From contig JAKSYS010000532.1 of assembly GCA_022925895.1 (NCBI GenBank), positions 1-43,464 on the forward strand: a stretch of 43,464 bases of DNA. The letters are read 5' to 3'. The first letter of the stretch is position 1. The number at the start of each line of letters is the position of its first letter. Below are positions 1-10,175 of this stretch, piece by piece. This stretch comes from Fragilaria crotonensis (Eukaryota; Bacillariophyta; Fragilariophyceae; Fragilariales; Fragilariaceae). The notes beneath the pieces are model-generated. The model saw nothing but the letters and a program-made list of their open reading frames with translations, did no database searches and had not been told where the DNA came from. Both the position numbers and the translations under genes were made by a program.

Positions 1-705
1 GTACAAATGCACTTCAAGCCTACGGCACTCACAAATAGTTTCGTCCGCCAATAAACACGTCCGCTAATAGAAACGTTATATAATAACCGGGCCACAAGCG
101 TCTGGCCGGGATGTCCGTATATGGGCTACGCCAACATTTCGTCCGGACGTACATCCGGGGCTTGCACGACAAAAGTCTGGCTGGGATTTCCATACGTGGG
201 CCACGCCAACATTTCGTCCGTCAGACGTCTGGCGGGTATTTTGGTATATGGGCTACGCCAAGATTTCGTCCGCCGTTGTATGTGTATCGAGGACGGACGG
301 AAAATTAAATTATATATATTACCAGTCTGGGGGGCGGCCATTGGCCGCGGTTGTTGCACGACGGTAGCACCTCCGGCAATCAGTACAAATGCACTTCAAG
401 CCTACGGCACTCAGCACAAATAGTTTCGTCCGCCAATAAACACGTCCGCTAATAGAAACGTTATATAATAACCGGGCCACAAGCGTCTGGCCGGGATGTC
501 CGTATATGGGCTACGCCAACATTTCGTCCGGACGTACATCCGGGGCTTGCACGACAAAAGTCTGGCTGGGATTTCCATACGTGGGCCACGCCAACATTTC
601 GTCCGTCAGACGTCTGGCGGGTATTTTGGTATATGGGCTACGCCAAGATTTCGTCCGCCGTTGTATGTGTATCGAGGACGGACGGAAAATTAAATTATAT
701 ATATT
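1..705. repeat. Tandem duplication of a 385-bp unit
   Basis: The sequence from 1 to about 320 recurs from 383 to 705, nearly identical apart from a 3-base insertion close to the start of the second copy. The second copy stops at the AT-rich stretch ending at 705 and lacks the last 60 bases of the first unit. Each unit contains three degenerate sub-repeats of about 60 bp built around GCCAACATTTCGTCCG or GCCAAGATTTCGTCCG. Short reading frames cross the units on both strands, but they repeat with the DNA and match no known protein, so I do not call a gene. The array may continue left of the window. Confidence 0.9.
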
Positions 706-984
706 ATAGTAATAGTAATAGTAGGATATGAGCTGCAAGCTGCGAGCTGCGAGCAACAAATCATATGTTCGGTATGTATGCATACGTACCTGGTACACTG
801 GTACTTGTGCCCCGGTACAAGAGTACTTGGAGTACTGGTACTCTGATACTACAACCTCGTACAGTATATATCAAGTGATCTCCCAAAAGGATTCGGACGT
901 GGCATCGCATATCAAGAACCCATGCACAAATTGTCGTGTCTGCAAGGCAACACTTTCAAGTAGCAACAACGAGTACTTCAATAC
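706..984. other. Intergenic, rich in GTAC palindromes
   Basis: This is the 3' flank of the NADH dehydrogenase gene. From 780 to 845 there is a dense run of GTAC and GGTACC-like words. The same GTAC-rich vocabulary appears in the repeats at 14-16 kb and around 18.1 kb. No gene is visible. Confidence 0.5.
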
Positions 985-2407
985 TTAAAAGCGCGAAATG
1001 TCTCTACCAAAGATGTAGGACTTGAACCAATGCATTGGGATGAGGATCTTGTTGGCATAACTTGTCTGGCGCCCCCAGTACGCAAATCGCCAAAGAAACA
1101 ACGCCAGCAAGCCAGTGAATGTTGGCACCTTTGATTCCTTTCCCGGTTCGCCAACCTTGGAGCCATCATAGACCCCTTTCATGTCACCAAGAGCTGCCAT
1201 AGAACCAAGATTGAAGAATGTAAATGGCGCTTCGTCTTCCTTATGTGCACCATTGAAAATCTTGCCCAAGTATATTCCTTGTTGTCGTGCAACTTGCGCC
1301 AGTTGCGGAAGAGCAATGCCTGTTTCTGTCATTGCAGCATCACCAATAGCCCAAATTGAACCTTCGTGGCCACGAACTCGGAGATACTCATCCGTCAGAA
1401 TACGACCGTTGCGCTCATGCCGTGGCAAATCCAGTGCGTGAGTGAACCTTACCGGTGCCAAACCGGCAGACCACACCATCGTTCCAAACTCGATGGACGT
1501 CCCATCCGACAAAATGGCTCTACGGGCCGGATAACGATAGCCCTCGCCTTTAAAATCTTCAACTCCGACCACAGCCGTCCCCAATCGAATATCAATGTCG
1601 CGTTTTTTGAACAGACCCTGCGCATAGGCCTGAAGGGCCTTATCAAAGGGCCCCAGCAAGGCGGGTCCTGCCTCCACCAATGCAATGTTCACAAAGGGCA
1701 ACAAATCCTTGTACAGACGGCTCACGTCGTGCTTGAGAAAATCATGAAGCTCTGCCACAAACTCGCAGGAGGTCGGACCACCGCCAACAACGACAAAGGT
1801 CAGGAGGCGCCGACGCTCGGCATCTGACACGAGCGGGAGAGACGCCTTCTCGAAGGAATCAATCACGTTGTTGCGAATGCCCCGGGCATGGTAGAGGTGC
1901 TTGAGGAAGAAAATTCCGTCGCCTTCTTGAATAGATGGAATGCCAAACGTGTTCGTTTTGACCCCCACGGCAATTACCAGTTTGTCGTAGCCAATTTCGA
2001 ACTCTTGCTTGTCGTGAATTGACTCACAGTATATTGTTTTATGTTCCGTGTCTAACTTTGTTGCCTTTGCTTGGAAATATTCGCCCTTTGGACCCAAGAC
2101 AGTTCTGAGTGTCGTCAAAAATCAGGAGATTGCTCAATCGGTGAGGGGGAAGGGGAGGAATTCATTATGCAAATGTTAAGCGACCTTACCTTACAGGCTC
2201 TTCAATACATCGAAACTCAAGCGTTCCCACGGCCGAAGAAGGTAGAAGGGGTGTAAACAGGAAATGATTGGCGGGGGAAATCACTGTGAGAGGAACATCC
2301 TTGTTGACTGTCAGAGCTATATTAAAGCCACCCCATCCACTGCCAAGGACTACAACTCTGTCTCCGCTGCGTGCCGCTGGAGTCTTTCGTATCAAAGTTC
2401 GAAGCAT
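985..2407 (-). CDS. Type II NAD(P)H:quinone oxidoreductase (NDH-2), two exons
   Basis: This single-subunit flavoprotein family oxidises NAD(P)H and reduces quinone without pumping protons. Exon 1 is 2190-2407 and exon 2 is 985-2104. The intron 2105-2189 (85 bp) has a GTAAGG donor and CAG acceptor, and splicing gives 445 residues. Visible motifs are an FAD-binding Rossmann loop GSGWGGFN near residue 23, a second dinucleotide loop VVVGGGP near 177-183, IWAIGDAA near 323-330 and the quinone-site pattern AQVARQQG near 342-349. The C-terminal tail is aromatic and amphipathic, as in membrane-attached NDH-2. The short basic N-terminus ([15 protein letters not shown]) could be a mitochondrial presequence; plastid location is less likely because no signal peptide is seen. 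The ATG at 2407 directly precedes the basic stretch. Length and motif order are normal for the family. Confidence 0.93.
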
Positions 2408-3031
2408 GGTTAAAAGTTATTGCTGAACTTGAGTGAACTGAAATGAAAGGCGCTCTGTATGGTGAGAATGATGTATTGTCAAATCAAAGACCTCACCGTA
2501 GATACGCAATTTAGTCGCTTCCCGATCAATTTTGAACACAAGCACATGAGAAATACGATGACATCACGAATCCTCGAAGTTCTCACACGCGGGGGGGATG
2601 ACGGATCCAGATTTGAACGTGGCATTCGACTTACCTGGTAGTACGCACGCAGTACGCATCGACCTCAGATCACTTCATATTGAGTAATCCAGGTCCTAAA
2701 TAATGGTAACGTATGAATAACCGATACTGTAATCTACATAATGTACTTGGAGTATGTATGTTAATGTATCATTACAACACTCACAGCATCCAAGAGCAAG
2801 CTAAGTCACGATCCAACTCGGCTAGCATAAGCCTGGGAGAAACATGTATGCTCGTCAAGGATTCACGAGGCGACGAGCAACGAGGAACGTATATATCGTT
2901 CACAAATCAAAGAGAAACATGGCCCGACTCTTAACACAGCTTGAAAAAACTGAACACGCTGATGATCTCAAAGGCAATAGCATCTCTCACATTATCGTGT
3001 ATCAGTAAACAAATAAGAAGCCGTTTCAACC
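2408..3031. other. Intergenic between NDH-2 and chitin synthase
   Basis: It holds the promoter side of the NDH-2 gene and the 3' flank of the chitin synthase gene. No convincing gene, RNA or repeat was found. Short open frames here are AT-rich and have no recognisable content. Confidence 0.5.
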
Positions 3032-5694
3032 TTAGACTGCGACCTGGTCAGGACCGTAATCGTCATCATACAAATCATCAAACGTCTGGATTTCGTCGTC
3101 GCCGTCAAAGCTCCCGAAAGTTATGGGGTGAACCGGCTTCGTGGGACTGGGAGAGTCATCCAAATCCACAGGGCCGCCACTCTTCACCGCAGTTGGAGTG
3201 GTGGCCTTGGCCTTCACCGCAGTTGGAGTGGTGGCCTTGGCCTGTGATACGCGTTGCTTCTTAATTGCTGCAGATTCTGACGAACTGTTCGTTGATCCAG
3301 TTCGGTACCCCTCCTCCCAAGAGTGTGTTCTTGCGTACACCTGGCCCCCACCCATTGCCTGCATCTTCTTGTTATGGTCCTGTCCCAACACAGGAGGCTC
3401 GGAACGGCGAACGGGTCGAGATCTCTCCTCGCTGACAGATGTCATAACCGGAGGTATTGGTCTTTCTTGCGCTGGCTTCGGTGGTCTAGGCTTCTGAGGA
3501 GGAACAGACGCTTTGGCAGTAGCGGCCTTGCCCTTCTTTCCGGCGGCAACTTGACGCGTCGTTCCCCAAGAAAAATCGTCCATATGCCAGAACGAGTAAA
3601 CCGGCAGGATGAAGTAGAAAACAGGAACACCCAGGATAAGATAAATCAAGAACCAGAGAAGATAATCAAAGCGAGACCGCGCCAAGAAGATGAGCATTTG
3701 CGCTCCAAAGAGGACACCGTACAAAGCTATAGTAACAGTCGACATGCCGGCAGCATCCACGATGGCAGTGTAGGTGTAAGCTGCTCCGTAGATGATCGAC
3801 GCAGGCAGAATCAGCGTGCAAATCGTGTCAACAATGATGATGGTATTCATAGAAATGCAGCAGAAACCACACATGGTGTTTACTTTCATGAGTTCCCACA
3901 TGTTGTGAAAGGTCGAGTTGATCCATCGACGACGTTGACTCAAGAGAACCTTGAATTGGTCTGGCACAATTGTCCAACAGGAGGCAATTGGAACAAACGA
4001 GAGGCTCATATCAGGGAAAAGCTTGAGAAGCAGCGTGGTGAGCATGCGGTCTTCACCCAGGTGGAAAAGGTTCTTTTCGTGCAAGCTGTGAATGTCGTTT
4101 CTCGCGTAGTTTTGGAAAATGGGGTCGGCGGAAATCAAAGCACGGCCATCCTCAGAAGTCATTCGATACATCGTAAAGCATCCAGGCAAACACGTGACAC
4201 AGCCGAAGACGCTTTCGAAACTCTTCTTGAGATGGTGACTAGCAAAGTATCTGCAAAAGAACACATTAGTGATTCTGTGCATGGGAAACACGGATGTTCA
4301 CCCTCGGCAACTTACTCGTATACTTGAATCATGGTCACCCAACTGGAAGTCTTGTTATCCACCTTGGTTTCTCCACAACAGGCAAGAACACCAGGTTTCC
4401 GGTGCATTTTGTATACCATGTGGCAAATCGACGGAACGGAGATTCTTGTGTCGGCATCAATTGCCAGCATGTACTCAATATCCTTGACTGGCACTCCAAG
4501 ACCATCAAATGCTTCAATCAAAGCCTTGTCTAAATCGGATCGCTTGCGATCGTGGTGGACTCGATTGAAAAGACCTAATGCAATGAGCTGGGAGTCGCGC
4601 TTTCCACGGTTGCCGGGTTTGGAAGATTCCTTCTCCGCTGGAGTTCCACGCTTTACAACAACGACGTACTTCAAGAGTTTGCCGTCGCGCTCGTGAATGC
4701 CGGAGTAGACACTGGCACGATTTTCAACCACCTCCCCAATACTCTTGTAGGCGTACGCTTGATCGCGCTTGCTATCGAGCGAAAATCCGAGCAACCTGGC
4801 CAGGGTAGCAGGCGTGTTGAAATACTCGCCTCGACCAGTAATGATTCCATCAGCCACAACCAACAAAACCTTGTGATCTGAAGGGTAGTTTGATTCCAGA
4901 ATGGAATTGATAGTCTTTCCAAGTTCCTTGTCACCTTCGTTGTAGCATGGGACCATTACCATGACGGGGCTTTTGAATTCGCCTGGCTCCCAAGGTCTGT
5001 CAGTCGCAACACGGAAGATAAGCGATTGCACTCCGAGGTACAAGGAACAGATACACTGAAGAGCCAAGAGCGCTGCAACAGTGAAGATAAGGCCGAACGA
5101 TGCATACTTCATGACATCGCAGGTCTCGTCAATAATGGCCTCGTACCAACCATAGTTAGCGAGTGGGTTGTCTTTTACGCGACAAAAGTAGAGAGGAATC
5201 GCTCCGAAGAAGAAAAGAAAGACAATGTTTGAGAAAAGAAAGATCTCGAAGATAGCAATCTTCTCACGCCATGCCTGTTTCGCGGCCTTGTCGGGCCTGC
5301 AGATCAAGCAATCGGGGATCAAACAAGTGACGGCAAGAGTGAAACATTTCCAGTACTTCCCCGATCCAGCATCCTCGTTTTTCGGTTCAGGCAGGTCAGG
5401 GTTGTGACGCTTCTTCATGGGGGCTTTTGGCTTAACGACCTTTTGTTTGACAGATTTCGTATTTCGGCTAAAGGAGACAGTTCGTCTTGACTTGGGCCTA
5501 CTGGCACGTATAGGCAAATGAGGTGTGGCATTCGCGACGGGGTAGCCGTCGGAATTCACTTCAATGCCGTCATTCACTTCGATACCGTCATCACACGAAG
5601 CAGAAGCATATGTTGCTCCCATGCCATAAGAAGCTATCGATGGAGACTCATCGCTCATGAGGCGGGGACGACCGCGATTGTTGGCTTGAGCCAT
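3032..5694 (-). CDS. Chitin synthase (family 2 glycosyltransferase), two exons
   Basis: The product should polymerise UDP-GlcNAc into chitin at the plasma membrane. Exon 1 is 4316-5694 and exon 2 is 3032-4250. The 65-bp intron (4251-4315, GTAAGT donor, TTTTGCAG acceptor) splits a Glu codon in the conserved QVYEYFASHH stretch. The joined protein is 865 residues. It has a basic, Ser/Pro-rich cytosolic N-tail, membrane segments near 147-170 and 198-224, then the GT2 domain: VMVPCYNEGD near 246-255, NRGKRDSQ 362-369, DADT 413-416, GEDR 525-528 and QRRRW 565-569, the last being the processive synthase signature. Three or more hydrophobic segments follow, then a polar tail with a repeated decapeptide. 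All expected catalytic motifs are present, so it looks intact. Chitin synthases occur in several diatoms, where they make chitin fibres or wall chitin. Confidence 0.94.
3182..3241 (-). repeat. In-frame 30-bp duplication in the chitin synthase tail
   Basis: Two perfect 30-bp copies, 3182-3211 and 3212-3241, encode the decapeptide KATTPTAVKA twice. The duplication keeps frame and lies in the cytosolic low-complexity tail, so it should not disturb catalysis. Perfect identity suggests recent slippage and likely length variation. Confidence 0.9.
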
Positions 5695-7365
5695 GCTGCT
5701 GTTGTTACCGCTGTTGCGAAGTTTGGGTACCGGTGATTTTGTCCTTGTTTTTGTTATGAGGAATGGGGAACAAGCAATGCTACCCCAGGAATTGTTAAAA
5801 TGTAAAATATGCTGAGGCCTGGTTCGGGAAGCACCCTTCAGGGCTTTAGTATATTAGGGAATGAATAAGTATATTAGCGACTCCTATCCACGTCTATACG
5901 CCATTACGTTTGTTATGTATGACTAAAAAATCCATGGATTTTCCTTCACTCATCAGTTGAATATGCAATATAAATATTTATTTCTTCTTCACTCGCCTGC
6001 CCCAATCCCCCACAAGACAGCATTTCCCCTCGAGACGTGAGACGCGAGACGTGATCCGGTTCTGTGACTCGACGACCCCCCCCCCCTCACCCTACTATCG
6101 GCAAGTGGAGTTTTGGAGTACCAGGTACATACGTGGAAAATGATGCTTCTAAATAAAAACAGATTAATACCCCAGTATGTATGTACCTGTGGAGGCTTGA
6201 AAATAGTTGATCAGTTCAGTCCTGTCAAGAAACTTCTTCGTTCAACTGCCATGTATCATGTGTGATGCGACTAAAATCAATCCCTCTAATTGTTCATACC
6301 CGCCATAAATTGGATCGTGGTTAGGCGACAGGCGACATATACATACTGTACTTGAACACTCTACTAGGTACTACTCTCACGTCTTTAGTCTATGAATATA
6401 GTCTATAGTCTATACTCGGTTGCGGACTATGAATCTATGACACTTGGTCGTACTCCACTCAATTGCATCGACGCAATGAATATTTACTCCTACTCCAAGT
6501 ACCAAACATTTTTCGCCGAAGAGGCGGGAGACCGGCTCAGCGCTCAGGCAAGAATGGATGCTGGGTCGTGGATCAGTGCTCAGTGCCGGTGGCAGCGTTG
6601 CACCTTCCAAAGCAGCTTGGGAGCACCAATAACAACGACTACCGGCAGTTCAGGAGTCATCGTCAAAAAAAAGTATCAGCAGCAGCTGCTACAACGTTGA
6701 ATGCCCAATCAATCCATCATCATCTCTTTTATATTGTAGCATTACTCTGTACGTAGTACACCATTTGTCCAACAGCAGCCAATGCCAGTTCGGGATCAAA
6801 AAGCCTCTACTTGCTGTTGGTCGTAGAAATGCAGACTTTACTGCGCTGCCATGATGTCTGTTGCATCGTCCGATTGTGAATTATCGCCGACCATGCGAGC
6901 GAAGAGTAATGCGGAGCTCGTCTATTTCTGTTTTACTAGAACTTGTCGGACGACAAACAGAATTGTACTCCAGTACTGCGGGTCACCGAGTGCGAGACCA
7001 CCGAGTGTTCCATGTCGAATACTCAGTCTTGAATCGGCATACGCAAGAGTTGGGACTAAAGACTAAAGTGATGAACTTGAACTTCACAACATCTCATTCG
7101 TGAATTCAGAACGAATAAAGGTAGAGATGGTGTCCGAGGTTATGCCGCAAGGGATTTTTATCAACACGAGCCACATAGCAGGATATCTGCAAGATTGTAC
7201 TGTGCTTCTGGGCACAGGGACTGTCGTGAGTCAAATGTTACAGGGTGAAAAATGAAAAATGACACGAGACAATGTCAAAAGTCGAATTGCTTGACCTGGG
7301 CATAGATCATAGATCTCTACACTCATAGTACGCATTATTATCAGCTCTTGTGTTTCAAGTCAATC
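5695..7365. other. Long intergenic region, no gene seen
   Basis: This 1.67-kb stretch lies between the divergently transcribed chitin synthase gene and the lumen-protein gene, so it holds both promoters. It contains a poly-C run near 6070-6084 and small AGTCTATA repeats near 6388-6418. Frames of about 100 codons at 6392-6756 overlap each other in different frames and show no protein-like pattern. Confidence 0.5.
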
Positions 7366-8103
7366 ATGAATAAAACACGTCTACTTCGTTTGCTGCTTGT
7401 GCTTGTCATGAGCCCTGCATTAACGCTGCGCTCGCCTGCTGCTCCGCATCGTCGAAAAGTCCTGTCTCTTGGTTCATTCTTTCTCTCAAGTTGTTTCTTG
7501 AAACCAAATCCAAGTCAAGCAGCTTGTCTTCAAGGCGACACCTCACCCGATTGCATTGGAGTTTATAAAGTTCCCTTGGACGATGCCATCTTGCCGTACA
7601 TTCAGACTCCAGAAAAGCTCGCCGAATACGCCCCTGGCGTGCGATGGGTGCCACCGATGCAATATCCGAAGACATACCAAACAGCTGTGGCAGAATTGGT
7701 ACCCTTGAAGGATCGAATTGTCGCCTTGAATGACCTGGTTCTGAAAGGTAATCTGACGCAGGTTGGAGTGGAACTTCTGGACATTTTGCCCCGGGTGGTC
7801 GCATCCGGTCGCGTTGTTGTAACCAGTCTCGCAACAGCAGCAGCAAAGCCTCTCGCCGAACGACAACGTGAGGGATCCATGAGTGATTTGGGACTGAGAT
7901 GTCTTCGGGTCGAAGATGCCCTGACGGAAGTCTCGGCTAAATTGTATTCCGTGGATGTCATGATAGGACAAACTCTGCGGGGCGACATGGGTTCTTTGAC
8001 CGCAGGACAGATACAGATTCTGAACGAACTGCGAGAAGCCGACATTTTGTTTGATGAACTGCTGCAAGCCATTCCTAGCGATTTCAAGGCAAGCCCGGAG
8101 TAG
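7366..8103 (+). CDS. Probable thylakoid-lumen protein, PsbQ-like helical
   Basis: A single exon of 245 residues. The ATG at 7366 is the first in frame and begins the hydrophobic signal peptide (residues 4-20). A second leader follows: twin arginine at 29-30 (HRRKVLSLGSFFLSSCFL), a hydrophobic core and a Ser-Gln-Ala cleavage site near 50-52. In a secondary plastid this pattern fits ER, then plastid, then Tat-dependent thylakoid lumen targeting. The mature part, about 193 residues, is mostly amphipathic helix, with a conserved-looking start (ACLQGDTSPDCIGVYKVPLD). Its size and all-helical character resemble PsbQ-type oxygen-evolving-complex proteins, but I see no diagnostic residue, so that assignment is inference. 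The gene and its targeting are well supported; the precise function is not. Confidence 0.8.
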   Translation: MNKTRLLRLLLVLVMSPALTLRSPAAPHRRKVLSLGSFFLSSCFLKPNPSQAACLQGDTSPDCIGVYKVPLDDAILPYIQTPEKLAEYAPGVRWVPPMQYPKTYQTAVAELVPLKDRIVALNDLVLKGNLTQVGVELLDILPRVVASGRVVVTSLATAAAKPLAERQREGSMSDLGLRCLRVEDALTEVSAKLYSVDVMIGQTLRGDMGSLTAGQIQILNELREADILFDELLQAIPSDFKASPE

Positions 8104-8478
8104 TGCTCAATCTAGACTCCTCAGAGGAAACAAAGATCCATGGCGAGTTTGAAATCGTCATTGGACCGCCTATGGTTGCAACTTTCCTCGGCGCATGTAC
8201 TAACCTTAGATATCTGCTCCGAAAGTTTGCATGTCAGACATTATGGGCCACATCTTGGAGTCCTTATCACATCAACAAGGAGGTTGTCTATCTTTTCTTG
8301 TACCAAATGCAGACTCCGTTTGATCCGCCAACCGATATCATTGACGCAATTCGACAAATAAGTAGGCTCACTAATACCGATCCATCATAAGTTTGGTTCA
8401 GTCAACCGAAGTAGTACGACTGACGAAACTTACCACATGCACACCCGTTTGCACAAGCACCATCCAAAATGCTTCACT
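8104..8478. other. Intergenic between convergent genes
   Basis: A gap of 375 bases between the lumen-protein gene and the membrane-protein gene, whose 3' ends face each other. The plus-strand frame continuing from 8103 to 8390 has no recognisable content. Nothing else is seen. Confidence 0.5.
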
Positions 8479-10038
8479 TTAATGCATGATTATAAAAGTA
8501 ATGAGGTCAAGTCTACATAGTTCGTTTCGCTGCGCTCCCAAAGTCCTACTGGACGTTCTGCTTCTCATCAACGCTCTCTCGTCCACGTCAGGGACAACCT
8601 TCTTAACTGTGGCACTCGCAACCAACTTGTCCAAAAGGTCCGAAGGGTCGGCGCTTTCTTCTGAGTCACCTGCGTCGACATTCTCGTCAACCTTCTCGTC
8701 GACATTCTCGTCGACCTGAGCCTCGGTGTCGTTGGACTGATCAACCGAGTCGTCGACGCCGTCATCATCGGCTGAGTCAAAGCTTTGTGTATCCGCCAAG
8801 TATTCGACCCGGTCTGGATTTTCGCGCAAGTTGAAGCTTTCCACTGCTGCAGCATCGTCGTTTCCATTGAGCGGTGGGGGCGTGTACGGTACAACTGAAT
8901 CGTCATCTATTGACAGATCGCCAGTCTTGATTGGCGCCAACGGGTCTGGTCTCAGTGCCAGTTCATCTTTGTTTGCCAACGATCCCGGAATGTCTGCGCC
9001 CTCATCTCCCAGCTGACCTTCCTCAAGAGTACGCTTCCACGCTTGCGCAGTCGCATCGTGAAAAACCATATCGCGTTCCTCCGCGATTTTGCGCTGTCGT
9101 TTCCTTACAAACATGGCAATCAGAGCAACCAGGAGAACACTCCCAACGCATAGGAAAGCAATTCCAATTCCCGAGAGTCCCGCCTTTTCAGTGTTGGCAT
9201 CCGCTGTGCGTACACCGTCTGTTGCAAACCCATTGGATGCGTCTGTTCTCGTTCCAATGAATGACACTTTTTTAATATTTCCCGATACATAAACATCATC
9301 CTGCATTCCCTGACGAACCACTTTCAGTAGTCCCCTCAGGATGCCATCTTGAACAGTGGCATCCGCTGACGAGTTGACTGTGGCTGTAATGTACCCCTTG
9401 ATTGGGACGCATGTACTACCAGAACTGGCAGATGATTCCACCGGTACGATACAATCACCTGCAACGAAGAAATGAGTACAGTATTAGCGCCTACGCAATG
9501 TCAAGCAAAAATTGTCCGATCGGAGCCAAAAGTGTGGGCACGTACTGTGTTCGGGGTCAGGAATGTCCTGAGGATCTGAAGAAATCGCCACCAGAGCATC
9601 CTTTTCAGATGTTGTTAGCAAGTCTACCGTCTGAAGCTTTCGAAAATTACCAGATTCAGTCACAGTAAAGGCTCCGCACTCCAACAAACCAGTCAGTGAT
9701 GCAGCATGCTGTAACTGTGATCCTTCCAAGGCTGCAAGCGTAATGTTAAGGTCAGCGCCAATCTTGAAACGGAGCTCAAAGTCGTAGGAAACTGAAATAT
9801 TATTAGTGGCAGGAACATCGTTGCTGGCAGTGGGGCACTCGTAGTAAGTCAAATTACATGGCACCAACTCTTCGTAAGGAATAGTGGTGAATGGATCATT
9901 CGATATCTCGACCTGGCAAGGACTAATATACAGTGTGGAGAACACGTTACTTTCCTCAAGCACTCGATCTGCGTCGGCTGCAAGCGGCTCAAGGATTCCT
10001 CTCCGGCGAAGGAGTCCCTCGTTGTTATGGCTGACCAT
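8479..10038 (-). CDS. Single-pass membrane protein of unknown function, at least two exons
   Basis: Exon 2 is 8479-9458 and the preceding exon ends at 9546. The 87-bp intron 9459-9545 (GTACGT donor, TTGCAG acceptor) joins the frame through a Ser codon. Taking the in-frame ATG at 10038 gives 490 residues. The N-terminal half is an ectodomain with several Cys (CQVE, CNLTYYECP) and N-glycosylation sequons (NLT, NIS). One transmembrane helix follows (GLSGIGIAFLCVGSVLLVAL), with a basic stop-transfer RKRQRK. The cytosolic tail is very acidic, with a VDENVDEK-type repeat encoded near 8680-8720. I recognise no family. The reading frame stays open upstream to about 10175 and encodes a strongly hydrophobic stretch (ILAVIEYLLSFLVLLLV) that looks like a signal peptide, but it has no ATG. 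A further 5' exon, possibly joined at the CAG at 10176-10178, is therefore likely. Confidence 0.72.
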
Positions 10039-10175
10039 AACTCTGATCAGATCGCCAAATGGTTTGACCACAGTATATTGACGGGTCAAGCGATTTGTGA
10101 ATCTCACCAGAAGAAGGACGAGAAACGAGAGAAGGTACTCAATCACAGCAAGGATAAAATTCCCAGGTATGTAAT

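Noticed and set aside
3323..4327. A 334-codon plus-strand frame
   Set aside because: Antisense shadow of the chitin synthase second exon; the minus strand carries all catalytic motifs.
6392..6756. Two overlapping plus-strand frames of about 100 codons
   Set aside because: They overlap in different frames, and neither shows motifs, splice context or protein-like composition.
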